Assembly (NCBI GenBank): GCA_020697375.1
Contig: JAJFBJ010000037.1
Coordinates: 1 to 35,706 of the forward strand
From: Nitrospira sp.
GTDB taxonomy: Bacteria; Nitrospirota; Nitrospiria; Nitrospirales; Nitrospiraceae
DNA length: 35,706 nt
Direction: 5' to 3'
Position numbers and translations under genes: made by a program. The notes beneath the pieces are model-generated. The model was not told where the DNA came from, did not search any database, and was given only the letters and a program-made list of their open reading frames with translations. Position 1 is the first letter of the stretch. Each line of letters starts with the position of its first letter. Below are positions 7,690 to 15,669 of this stretch, one piece after another.

Positions 7690-9538
7690 TATCGAGCCAT
7701 GGGGAATTCAAGCGACCTACGAAGATGCAGCCGGGCATCTTCAGCGGATATCAGCGGAGGCCATGGCGCGTATCAAACGATCGATGGGTCGTCCTCCGGA
7801 CCCTCCCCTAACGCTCTTTGACGAGAAGGTCAAGGTCCTGCGCCAGTGGCAGTCGCTTTCGCTGCCGGGACCGGCGACCCTGACCCTCGAAGACGGAGCG
7901 GTAATGACGTTGCGCAACCGGCTGCCGGAGGATCTGCCGGTCGGATACCATCGCCTCACTCCCCTCGATGAGTCCGGTCGATCCGTACGGGTCATCGTCA
8001 GCCCCGAACATTGCCATCTGCCTCCGGACTTTCGTATTTGGGGGTTGAGCGCCCAGTTATACGCAGCGCGCAGCCGGAAGAGCTGGGGAATGGGAGACCT
8101 TGGCGATCTGCGCCGGCTGACCAAATGGGCGCAGCGGCTCGGAGCCGGGATGTTTCTTGTCAATCCCTTATTAGCCGCGCAACCGCTCGTTCCTCAGGAG
8201 GCCAGTCCCTATTCGCCTTCCAGCCGTCGTTATTTGAATCCACTGTACCTGCGGATCGAAGATTTGCCTGGCGCGGCCGGTCTCGGCCGGGATCTGCAAC
8301 GGCTGGCCGCGGCGGGGCAGGCGCTCAACGAAGACCGCCACATCGACCGGGATCAGGTGTTCCGTCTGAAACAGGAGGCGTTGCAACGGCTCTGGCCTTC
8401 GTTCAAGGGCGAACCTGACTTTGAACGGTTTCGAGCGGCGGAGGGCGAGCAGCTCCACCAGTTTGCCCTGTTCTGCACATTGGCCGAACGGCATGGCGCA
8501 AACTGGCGGCAATGGCCCGCGGCCTATCGCAGGCCCGATACAACGGAGGTGCAGCGCTTCGCCGAAACGGAGTCCGAGCGCCTGCGGTTTCATGAATGGT
8601 TGCAGTGGCTGATGAACCGCCAGTTGGCGAGCGCGTCACAGTCAGTGCCGCTCGTGCAGGATTTACCGGTTGGGTTCTCTCCGGACGGAGCCGATGCCTG
8701 GGTCTGGCAGGATGTCATCGCCGGCGACATGACTGTCGGTGCGCCTCCCGACCTGTACAGCGCGGAAGGTCAGGATTGGGGACTGCCTCCATTCATCCCC
8801 CATCGGCTCCGCGAGGCGGCCTATGAGCCTTTCATTCAGACGATCCGCGCCGTCCTCCGCCATGCCGGAGGACTTCGCATCGATCATGTCATGGGGCTGT
8901 TCCGCTTGTGGTGGGTCCCTCAAGGCCGAAAGCCGAAGGACGGCGCATACGTACGTTATCGCGCGGATGAATTCCTGGCCATCATCGCGGTGGAAAGCCG
9001 GCGAGCAGAGGCGGTCGTTGTGGGAGAGGATCTCGGCACGGTGGAGGAAGGGGTGCGCGAGACCTTGGCCGAGCAGAATGTCCTCTCTTATCGTCTGCTT
9101 TGGTTTGAGGATTCACCTCCTTCGGAATATCCGGAGAAGGCGCTGGCAGCCGTCACGACCCATGATCTACCGACACTTGCCGGCATTTGGACAGGTGCGG
9201 ATTTCGAGGCGCAACGACAAGCCGGTGTGAAACCGGACCACTCGGCAAGCGAACAGTTCCGGCGCAAGCTGGTGGAGACCTGCGGAGTGGAGGCGGGCGC
9301 CGATGTCACCGTCGCGATCACAAAGACATTCGAACAATTGGCCGAAGCCCCCTCAGCCATCGTCATGGCTGAACTGGAGGCGCTCTGCGTCGTGAACGAA
9401 CGACCCAATATGCCTTCCGCAACCGGAACGTATCCCAATTGGTCGTTGGCGCTGCCAACTCCGATCGAAGAACTGGAGTCCGCTGAACTTCCACGCCGCT
9501 TGGCTCACATTCTCAACAGACGCAAAAGGAATCCCTGA
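7685..9538 (+). CDS. malQ: 4-alpha-glucanotransferase (amylomaltase, MalQ)
   Basis: Cytoplasmic GH77 enzyme (EC 2.4.1.25) that disproportionates maltodextrins; 617 residues. GH77 catalytic residues are visible: nucleophile D400 in GLRIDHVMGLFRLWWVPQG, acid/base E448 in VVGEDLGTV, and D494 in TTHDLPTLAGIW. RLWGLSAQLYAARSRKSWG-like N-terminal sequence (IWGLSAQLYAARS) and a NPL motif (LVNPLLAAQPL) are also typical. The start ATG 7685 overlaps a three-codon ORF (ATG at 7678) by ATGA, with GGGAGG at 7662-7667 better placed for the small ORF. It works upstream of TreY/TreZ-type pathways and glycogen metabolism. Confidence 0.93.
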   Translation: MNIEPWGIQATYEDAAGHLQRISAEAMARIKRSMGRPPDPPLTLFDEKVKVLRQWQSLSLPGPATLTLEDGAVMTLRNRLPEDLPVGYHRLTPLDESGRSVRVIVSPEHCHLPPDFRIWGLSAQLYAARSRKSWGMGDLGDLRRLTKWAQRLGAGMFLVNPLLAAQPLVPQEASPYSPSSRRYLNPLYLRIEDLPGAAGLGRDLQRLAAAGQALNEDRHIDRDQVFRLKQEALQRLWPSFKGEPDFERFRAAEGEQLHQFALFCTLAERHGANWRQWPAAYRRPDTTEVQRFAETESERLRFHEWLQWLMNRQLASASQSVPLVQDLPVGFSPDGADAWVWQDVIAGDMTVGAPPDLYSAEGQDWGLPPFIPHRLREAAYEPFIQTIRAVLRHAGGLRIDHVMGLFRLWWVPQGRKPKDGAYVRYRADEFLAIIAVESRRAEAVVVGEDLGTVEEGVRETLAEQNVLSYRLLWFEDSPPSEYPEKALAAVTTHDLPTLAGIWTGADFEAQRQAGVKPDHSASEQFRRKLVETCGVEAGADVTVAITKTFEQLAEAPSAIVMAELEALCVVNERPNMPSATGTYPNWSLALPTPIEELESAELPRRLAHILNRRKRNP

Positions 9539-9689
9539 CCAAGCCAACAGTGCACCTGCTCACCCGCCGTGTTTCACAAGAATCGTCCGAGTAGACCTAT
9601 TTCCTATCGTTTTTCCCAGTACCGGATTCTGCGGTGCGATGCTAAAACCCGCGCCGCAAGGATTATTCGCACTTTAACGGGAGGTACTT

Positions 9690-10280
9690 ATGAAGCGGGC
9701 CGGAATGATGAAATGTGCGGGACAGGCATGGTTGATTGCATGGGCGTTGATCTTCATCTGTTCCAGCCATGGCGTGGCTGCGGAATGGACCCATGAAGGA
9801 ATGGCAGATGAAGGAAGATGGACGGCAGGATTCCGCGTCGGCCCGAGCTTCATCACGCAAGGAGGCGCTCTGCTCGATACGACCGGTCCCGCCCTCAATT
9901 TTCAAGCCCTGTACGGAATCAATCGTTGGTTTCGTCTCGGCTCCATGCTCGAATGGGAGAATCACGGCTTCGATCGACGTTCAGGATCGCTGGATACGGT
10001 CACCCTGCTGCCGCTCATGCTCGAATATCGTCCAGGGCGGTTCGGCGCAGTGATTCCTTATGTCTCGACGGGCATTGGAGTCAATATCAACAGCAACGAC
10101 GTAGAGGATTCATTTGCCTGGAGAACGGCCGGAGGTATGGACTATGCGCTGACCAACTGGTTTCCCAATGCGCCGAAGGGACTCATGCTGAATACAGAGG
10201 TGGCGTGGAAGCGCAATACGATCGAGGCCGACGAAGCCTCGGCTCTTACGATGCTCTTCGGCGTTCGCCAAACATTTTAA
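9690..10280 (+). CDS. outer-membrane beta-barrel protein (hypothetical)
   Basis: 196 residues with a signal peptide (long hydrophobic stretch AWLIAWALIFICSS, cleavage near GVAA/EW). The mature part has alternating beta-strand sequence: GRWTAGFRVGPSFITQGG, RWFRLGSMLEWENHGFD, FGAVIPYVSTGIGVNIN, KGLMLNTEVAWKRN, and a C-terminal strand ending in Phe (MLFGVRQTF), the usual BamA-recognised outer-membrane signature. It resembles small eight-strand porin/OmpW/OprF-barrel-like proteins; exact family not assigned. GGGAGG precedes ATG 9690. It is convergent with the RNA methyltransferase gene, stops 46 bases apart. Confidence 0.75.
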   Translation: MKRAGMMKCAGQAWLIAWALIFICSSHGVAAEWTHEGMADEGRWTAGFRVGPSFITQGGALLDTTGPALNFQALYGINRWFRLGSMLEWENHGFDRRSGSLDTVTLLPLMLEYRPGRFGAVIPYVSTGIGVNINSNDVEDSFAWRTAGGMDYALTNWFPNAPKGLMLNTEVAWKRNTIEADEASALTMLFGVRQTF

Positions 10281-10326
10281 TATCGAGGCGGCATCAGACA
10301 CCCGCCGTCGGCCATCGACTCGCCCG

Positions 10327-11196
10327 CTATACCGATGATTGCGAAATGGGCAGTCCCGACAAATGGAATAGGACGATGGCGGCGGAGGCGGCGGCATTGA
10401 GCGACTCGACGCCGGGTTTCAATGGTATGGTGAACCGTAGCTTCGCGGCGCGCAAGGTTGCCTCCGACAATCCCCGGCTTTCACTGCCGATCGCCACGAT
10501 GGTTCGAGCGGGAAGGCTCTGAATCGACCGAAGTGGGAGGCTGCCGTGAGTCGTAGAATCGGCGGCGAGTATCGCACAATCCTGCTCCAACAGCTGTTCG
10601 ATGGCTATGTCGGAAAAAATAGGAAGGTGAAAGATGGATCCGGCGGTGGCCCGCACGATCTTCGGATTGTACACATCCGCCGATTGAGGCGCCAGCCACA
10701 ACCCGCTCACATTTAACCCCGCCGCTGTTCTGATGATCGTGCCGATGTTCGTCGGGTCCCGAAGCCCATCGCCGTACAAGCCCAGCAATCTTGGTTTTGC
10801 AAGCAAAGCGGCTTGGTCCCATGTCGGTTGGCGAACGACTGCGAGCACGCCGCTGGAGGATTCAAGATCCGACAGTCGGGCAAAACGTTCTTCCGGGCAG
10901 GTATAGATTGCGCAGCCGCTGCTGAAAAGTTGTTGCCTGTACGCTGGGGAGAGTTTCTCCAAAAACGCCGAACCGGCGATGACGGTCACCACATGGCGTG
11001 GAGCCGAATGTAACAACTCGAAGATGGGCTTCGGACCCTCGAGAACAAAGACCCGTTCACGGTCACGGGTCCGTTTGGTTTTCATCACATCCCGGATATA
11101 GGAGAGATGATGGCGGGGAATCGTTCGAAATGGGACGGGCACCAGTGATCCAGAAGTTAGGAGGACGCGCGGAGAGGGCTTCTGCTTGCTCAGCAA
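10327..11196 (-). CDS. TrmH/SpoU family RNA 2'-O-methyltransferase
   Basis: SPOUT-class methyltransferase with the three SpoU motifs: LRDPTNIGTIIRTAAGL (motif 1), AIGSESRGLS (motif 2) and IPLKPGVESLNAAASAAIVL (motif 3, SAM-binding knot). The N-terminal part (RERVFVLEGPKPIFELL) matches the substrate-binding domain of rRNA members such as RlmB. The target nucleotide cannot be told from sequence. The frame begins at TTG 11196 inside a hairpin; GTG 11142 (starting VPVPFRTIPRHHLSYIRD) still keeps the family-conserved N-terminus and is a good alternative, while ATG 11085 would cut into it. It lies downstream of the coiled-coil gene on the same strand. Confidence 0.85.
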   Translation of the reverse strand: MLSKQKPSPRVLLTSGSLVPVPFRTIPRHHLSYIRDVMKTKRTRDRERVFVLEGPKPIFELLHSAPRHVVTVIAGSAFLEKLSPAYRQQLFSSGCAIYTCPEERFARLSDLESSSGVLAVVRQPTWDQAALLAKPRLLGLYGDGLRDPTNIGTIIRTAAGLNVSGLWLAPQSADVYNPKIVRATAGSIFHLPIFSDIAIEQLLEQDCAILAADSTTHGSLPLRSIQSLPARTIVAIGSESRGLSEATLRAAKLRFTIPLKPGVESLNAAASAAIVLFHLSGLPISQSSV

Positions 11197-11206
11197 AAGC
11201 CCTCTC
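11172..11206. repeat. strong hairpin between the coiled-coil and SpoU genes
   Basis: GAGAGGGCTT at 11172-11181 pairs perfectly with AAGCCCTCTC at 11197-11206, and inside it TGCT (11183-11186) pairs with AGCA (11192-11195). It starts 9 bases beyond the stop of the coiled-coil gene on the minus strand and covers the possible TTG start of the methyltransferase. It lacks a following T-run on the minus strand, so it is either a weak terminator or an mRNA stability/translation element. Confidence 0.6.
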
Positions 11207-11214
11207 AGGATGGC

Positions 11215-11556
11215 TTACTTGCGTTTCTTGCCGGAAGCGGCTTCAGCAGCCCGGATGCGCTGCGCGCGAGCCTTGGCACGTTTGAGAGCAGACAGCTTGC
11301 CGCGGGTACGATCGCGCTCGGCTTTCAATTGTTCCAATTGAGCACGAAGATGGACGCGTTCCTGCTTGTAAATATTGACACATTCCGCCTGTGATAGGTT
11401 CGTCCAATCCCCCGTTCCGCGGGCCCGTTTGATCCGCGCCTCCAACGATTCACGCAACAGTCTTTCGCGCATGGACATCAGTGACTGCAAGGCTTCTTGC
11501 CGTCGCTGGACTTCTTCCTCTTCGGCCATGATGCCACGAATGTCGGTTCCTAACAT
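11215..11556 (-). CDS. coiled-coil hypothetical protein
   Basis: 113 residues, highly charged and predicted helical. MAEEEEVQRRQEALQSLMS opens a long helix; RVHLRAQLEQLKAERDRTRG is a clear heptad-type coiled coil; the C-terminus is basic (RAKARAQRIRAAEAASGKKRK). No family is recognised; the basic tail could bind nucleic acid (inference). GAGGAGG lies about 8 bases before ATG 11556. A perfect 9-bp inverted repeat lies directly upstream. Confidence 0.65.
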   Translation of the reverse strand: MLGTDIRGIMAEEEEVQRRQEALQSLMSMRERLLRESLEARIKRARGTGDWTNLSQAECVNIYKQERVHLRAQLEQLKAERDRTRGKLSALKRAKARAQRIRAAEAASGKKRK

Positions 11557-11574
11557 CGGCTGATCCTCCTCGAC

Positions 11575-11610
11575 TCAGGTACATCAACTAGTGTGGCCCA
11601 TTGTACCTGA
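11575..11610. promoter_or_regulatory. perfect 9-bp inverted repeat, possible operator
   Basis: TCAGGTACA at 11575-11583 and TGTACCTGA at 11602-11610 are perfect inverted copies separated by 18 bases. A second palindrome, ACCTAGGT, is at 11629-11636. Both lie between the divergent coiled-coil and XRE genes, where a regulator operator would be expected. It could instead be an mRNA hairpin in the 5' leader of the coiled-coil gene. Confidence 0.45.
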
Positions 11611-11717
11611 TTTCAACCGCTTTGTTCTACCTAGGTGAATTGCGCATAAGCCACTGATGTTAAAGCCAATTATTGAATATTGCCAAAACACTTGCGTAGT
11701 TGCAGGCCGGCTGACGC

Positions 11718-12206
11718 ATGCAGTACTATCCGGCCATGTCACATGTCGGAGCATTGATTCGCGCATGGCGGGTTTCTCAGAAGCATAGCGAGACAGCGCT
11801 TGCTGATCGAGCGGGAATGCCCTCATCTCTCTTGGAAGCGGTGGAGTCAGAACAGGCCGATCCGGACTATTCAACCCTGAAAGCCCTCGCCGGCGCCCTC
11901 AAGATTCCCCTCTCCTGGCTATTCATCAATCCATCCGAGTTGGATCTCCTGTGCAAGGAGGACGATGAGGAGCCGCTCTCTATTTCCGCGTTAACCGGAG
12001 CAGACCCGGTCCTGGAAAGGATACTGCTGGCGGCGGGACATGACCGAACGCTCTACGTGCTGCTCACGGCCCTTTTGCAAAGCGGAGATCCCAAACTCCT
12101 GCGAGCCGCAGAGGTGAGTTTGGGAAGCCTCGTCAAACAATCCAAACAGGCGACGGTACCCTGGCAATCTCGCCCGCCTGGTCATTTCGAACCACCCAGC
12201 GATTAG
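11718..12206 (+). CDS. XRE-family helix-turn-helix regulator
   Basis: 162 residues. The N-terminal half is a Cro/C1-type HTH: VGALIRAWRVSQKHSETALADRAGMPSSLLEAVESEQADPDYSTLKALAGALKIPLSWLF in shorter pieces: RAWRVSQKHSETALADRAGM, LLEAVESEQADPDYSTL and LAGALKIPLSWLF. The C-terminal half is helical (RILLAAGHDRTLYVLLTALL) and may dimerise or sense a ligand. ATG 11718 or the second ATG 11736 (MSHVGALIRA) could be the start; neither has a strong ribosome binding site. It is divergent from the coiled-coil gene, and the inverted repeat between them is a plausible binding site. Confidence 0.8.
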   Translation: MQYYPAMSHVGALIRAWRVSQKHSETALADRAGMPSSLLEAVESEQADPDYSTLKALAGALKIPLSWLFINPSELDLLCKEDDEEPLSISALTGADPVLERILLAAGHDRTLYVLLTALLQSGDPKLLRAAEVSLGSLVKQSKQATVPWQSRPPGHFEPPSD

Positions 12207-12245
12207 CCTCCTCCATATACTTCCATTTCACCATAGTTCATCACA

Positions 12246-14246
12246 TCACATGGGGATAGAGCCATCCGGCTTCCTTGCGCGAACAGCCCCGCCTGCGGTA
12301 CGCCAAAGAAAGAAACCCACAAGGAACAACGCAACAAGCCCCGGCCAGCCTCCGAACGGTGGATCGGCGAACAGTTGAAATGGATCTCCGGAAAGCGACG
12401 GCCAGACGGAGCTGAGCATGATCGGAAGGGCTAAGAGAATTCCCACCAGAGCCTCCCCTGTCACCAGCCCTGCGGCAAAGAGCAAGCCACGATCGTTCGT
12501 TTGAGAGTCGCGTGAGTCGCCGGCGGTTCGCACATATTCGGCAAGGAGTCCACCGAACATGATGGCTGCCGACAACTTGAGCGGCAGGTAGATGCCCAGC
12601 GCCACAGCCAGGACAGGAAAGCGAAAGGCGGCCTTCCGCCTGGCCTGTCTTGCATCGAGCCCGATCACCAGGAGACCCAGTAAGCCCCCCATTCCGATGA
12701 GATGCCATGGAACTGCTCCGCCGAACACGCCCCTGGCAAGATTCGCCATAAGCGTCGCCTGAGGAGCGCTGAGGGGATGAGGATGGGCGGCCGTCACATC
12801 ACCGATTCCATATTTGGCCTGCAGCAGGGAGAGAACCGGCACGATGACGACCGCACCGGTCGCCACACCGATGATCTGCATGACCTGCTGTTTCCAAGGG
12901 GTCGCACCGACCAGATGCCCCGTTTTCAAATCCTGGAGGTTGTCGCCTCCCATGGCAGCGGCGCAGCAGACCACGGCTCCGACCAGCAGAGCCGCCGCAG
13001 GGCCGGCAGGATTCCCCTGCCCAAGGATCCCGAGCAGGAGCAACGACGCCAGCATGATCGTGGCGATCGTCACGCCGGAGACCGGATTACTCGAGCTTCC
13101 CACGAGCCCTGCCATGTATCCGGCCACGGAAGAAAACAGAAACGCGGCCATGACCATCAAGAAGGTCAAACCCGCACCGGCCCAGAAATTGTGACCCAGC
13201 AGGCCTTGATACAGCAGCAGCATGGGAACCACCGCCACGAGGGCAAGGCCGATCAACCAGGGGAGGCTCGCATCCCGCTCGGTGCGCGGGATAGCCGGCC
13301 GCCGGAGATGCTGACCGCCGGATTCATAGAGCGCGATGAGCTGACGGAGGCTCTGTGCAATGGGGCCGCGGATTTGAAACAGGGTCCAGAGCCCTCCGAT
13401 GAGCATGGCCCCGATGCCGATGTACCGAACGTGTTCGCTCCATGTCGTCTTGGCCGCCGCCATGCCGGTCAAGTGGTCCGGCGACTCCACAATCGCTTGA
13501 TAGAGCGGCAGCAACAGCAGCCAACCGGTCGCACCCCCGAGGAAGACGACCACAGCCTGATTCAGACCGATGATGTATCCCACCGCAATCAATGCCGGTG
13601 AAAGATTCAGTCCTCCATAGAACGTCGAGCGTCCCAGCTGGACGACCCCTTCCAGGGAGTCGTTCCAGAGTTTCAACCCTCCCTCGGCAAACTTGAAACA
13701 GCCTCCCGCGGCAGCTGCCCCCAGCAAAATACGAAACCTGTCTCCGGCATCGGCGGATACTCCTACCTTCAAGACCTCCGCCGTGGCGACGCCTTCAGGA
13801 AAACGAAGCCTCGCATGGATGATCAGGGCACGACGAAGTGGAATGGTAAACAACACGCCGAGAATTCCGCCGGCGAGCGACACCGTGACTGTTTGCCAAT
13901 AGTCGAACGCCGTCCAATGACCGATCAGCAGCAGCCCTGGGATGGTAAAGATCACGCCGGCCGCCAAGGCCTCGCCGGACGAGGCTGCGGTTTGAACGAT
14001 GTTGTTTTCAAGAATGTTCGAGCGCCGAAACAGGCGCAGCACCGCCATGGACACGACGGCGGCTGGAATCGACGCCGACACGGTCATACCCGCAAACAGA
14101 CCTAAATAGGCATTGGCTCCGGCGAGGACCGCGGCAAGGAGGATCGAAAGGACGACGGCCTTGAGAGTAATTTCAGGAAGCGTCACCGAGGCCGGAATGA
14201 GAGGCTGATCGGCGGTCTGGGGAGGCGCATCGCGGTCGCGCGTCAT
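12246..14246 (-). CDS. OPT-family oligopeptide transporter
   Basis: 666-residue polytopic inner-membrane protein of the OPT superfamily, proton-coupled importers of peptides or metal chelates. Many hydrophobic segments are visible; typical signatures are LKAVVLSILLAAVLAGANAY with LGLFAGMTVSASIPAAVVSM, NNIVQTAASSGEALAAGVIF, SSNPVSGVTIATIMLASLL, GGDNLQDLKTGHLVGATPWK and FGGLLAEYVR. Substrate not predictable. It starts three bases after the rlmI stop (TGA ACA ATG), so the two genes are likely co-transcribed and translationally coupled. Confidence 0.92.
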   Translation of the reverse strand: MTRDRDAPPQTADQPLIPASVTLPEITLKAVVLSILLAAVLAGANAYLGLFAGMTVSASIPAAVVSMAVLRLFRRSNILENNIVQTAASSGEALAAGVIFTIPGLLLIGHWTAFDYWQTVTVSLAGGILGVLFTIPLRRALIIHARLRFPEGVATAEVLKVGVSADAGDRFRILLGAAAAGGCFKFAEGGLKLWNDSLEGVVQLGRSTFYGGLNLSPALIAVGYIIGLNQAVVVFLGGATGWLLLLPLYQAIVESPDHLTGMAAAKTTWSEHVRYIGIGAMLIGGLWTLFQIRGPIAQSLRQLIALYESGGQHLRRPAIPRTERDASLPWLIGLALVAVVPMLLLYQGLLGHNFWAGAGLTFLMVMAAFLFSSVAGYMAGLVGSSSNPVSGVTIATIMLASLLLLGILGQGNPAGPAAALLVGAVVCCAAAMGGDNLQDLKTGHLVGATPWKQQVMQIIGVATGAVVIVPVLSLLQAKYGIGDVTAAHPHPLSAPQATLMANLARGVFGGAVPWHLIGMGGLLGLLVIGLDARQARRKAAFRFPVLAVALGIYLPLKLSAAIMFGGLLAEYVRTAGDSRDSQTNDRGLLFAAGLVTGEALVGILLALPIMLSSVWPSLSGDPFQLFADPPFGGWPGLVALFLVGFFLWRTAGGAVRARKPDGSIPM

Positions 14247-14249
14247 TGT

Positions 14250-15446
14250 TCAGAACACCTGGACGATCAAACATTTCAGATAGCGCGTTTCCGGCATGCC
14301 GGCGAGCACGGGATGGTCCGGACCCTGTCCACGCTGTTCCAGGAGACGAATCTGCCGCCTGGCATCCCGCGCCGCGGCTTGCACCATCATCCAAAAATCG
14401 TGATCACCGATCGGCTGCGAACAGGAACAGGTGACCAAAAACCCGCCGGGATTCAAGAGGCGAAGCGCGCGCAGATTGACCTCCTTGTACCCGGCCAACG
14501 CATGGGTGACCGCCTGCTTGCTGCGCGCAAACGCGGGCGGATCGAGAATGACCATATCGTAATGCTGCTGATTCCGGTCGAGCGCCCGCAATTCATCAAA
14601 CGCATCGGCTTGGCGATAGAGGCAATGTGACGCGACCTGGTTTTGGGCGGCATGCGCCTGGGCCAGTGCCACCGCCGCGGCGCTGACATCCAATCCTTCC
14701 ACCGACTGCGCCCCGGCGAGCGCTGCCTGGATTCCGAAGGCGCCGCTGTGGCAAAAGGCTTCCAAGACCGTTTTCCCCTTGGCGAACAATGCCGCAGCCA
14801 AACGATTCTCCCGCTGGTCGCAAAACCACCCGGTTTTCTGTCCCTCGGCAATATCGACCATGAACCGGGCGTTGCCCTCATGTATGTTCACCGTCGTGCC
14901 GCCCTCTCCACGCAGGAAGCCTTTCGACAGTTGCAAGCCTTCCAACGTCCGGCTCTTGGCATCGTTGCGAAGATAGATGGCCCGCGCGCCGATCTCTTGC
15001 ATGAGTACTTCGCCCAGCAATTCTTTGCGCTGGTCCATGCCGTAACTCAGCGTCTGCATCACCGCCACATCGGCAAACCGGTCGATCACCAGCCCCGGCA
15101 GAAGATCGCTTTCTCCGTGGACCAGACGGCAGGCATCGGTCGCGGAAACCACAATCCTTCGAAGCGCCGTCGCGTTACGGATACGCCCCTTAAAAAACGC
15201 CTCGTCGATCGGCTCCTCCTGAAAGGTCAGCAGGCGGACGCGAATCTTGGAATGGGGATTGTAGAAGCCCCGACCGAAAAACCGCTTCTGGCTCGTATAC
15301 ACATCGACGAGCTCTCCCGCGGCAGGACTGCCCAAGACCTCGGCAATGTGGCCGTCGAAAATCCAGAGGTGGCCGTGATAACGGGGCGCGTCGCGTTCGG
15401 CTGCGAGACGAACCCTGGCTGTCGGTACGGTGAGGGGCTGTGTCAT
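14250..15446 (-). CDS. rlmI: class I rRNA (cytosine-C5)-methyltransferase, RlmI family
   Basis: 398 residues with the RlmI layout: N-terminal PUA domain (ERDAPRYHGHLWIFDGHIAE, GELVDVYTSQKRFFGRGFYN), central EEHEE-type domain (RLVHGESDLLPGLVIDRFAD), and a Rossmann methyltransferase (GQKTGWFCDQRENR, VLEAFCHSGAFGIQAAL, YDMVILDPPAFARSK, GGFLVTCSCS). The catalytic Cys is in TCSCS. Homologues methylate C1962 of 23S rRNA. ATG 15446 lacks a strong Shine-Dalgarno but matches the family start. It precedes the OPT transporter by 3 bases. Confidence 0.9.
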   Translation of the reverse strand: MTQPLTVPTARVRLAAERDAPRYHGHLWIFDGHIAEVLGSPAAGELVDVYTSQKRFFGRGFYNPHSKIRVRLLTFQEEPIDEAFFKGRIRNATALRRIVVSATDACRLVHGESDLLPGLVIDRFADVAVMQTLSYGMDQRKELLGEVLMQEIGARAIYLRNDAKSRTLEGLQLSKGFLRGEGGTTVNIHEGNARFMVDIAEGQKTGWFCDQRENRLAAALFAKGKTVLEAFCHSGAFGIQAALAGAQSVEGLDVSAAAVALAQAHAAQNQVASHCLYRQADAFDELRALDRNQQHYDMVILDPPAFARSKQAVTHALAGYKEVNLRALRLLNPGGFLVTCSCSQPIGDHDFWMMVQAAARDARRQIRLLEQRGQGPDHPVLAGMPETRYLKCLIVQVF

Positions 15447-15669
15447 AGTTGTGATAAGTCCATCGTACGCATCTCAGGTCACAACCTATGGCATTGTGAC
15501 CCTGGTTCCTAAACATGCGAGGGTGCCTGAAATCACGCGACGAAGCAACCGGCCGCAACAGTGATACGACGATGCAGGCGCTTGACCTTCATGGCAGCCT
15601 ATGGTTTGCTGCCAACATACAGTTGAACGGCAGCGGCCTGACGACCCTTCACTCAATCCCCGAGGCGCA

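Noticed and set aside
9818..10522. 234-codon plus-strand frame
   Set aside because: Frame shadow of the outer-membrane protein gene, running into the convergent methyltransferase gene.
12702..13601. 299-codon plus-strand frame
   Set aside because: Antisense to the OPT transporter; His/Gln/Arg-rich composition typical of a shadow frame.
14643..15512. 289-codon plus-strand frame
   Set aside because: Antisense to rlmI, whose motifs are unmistakable.
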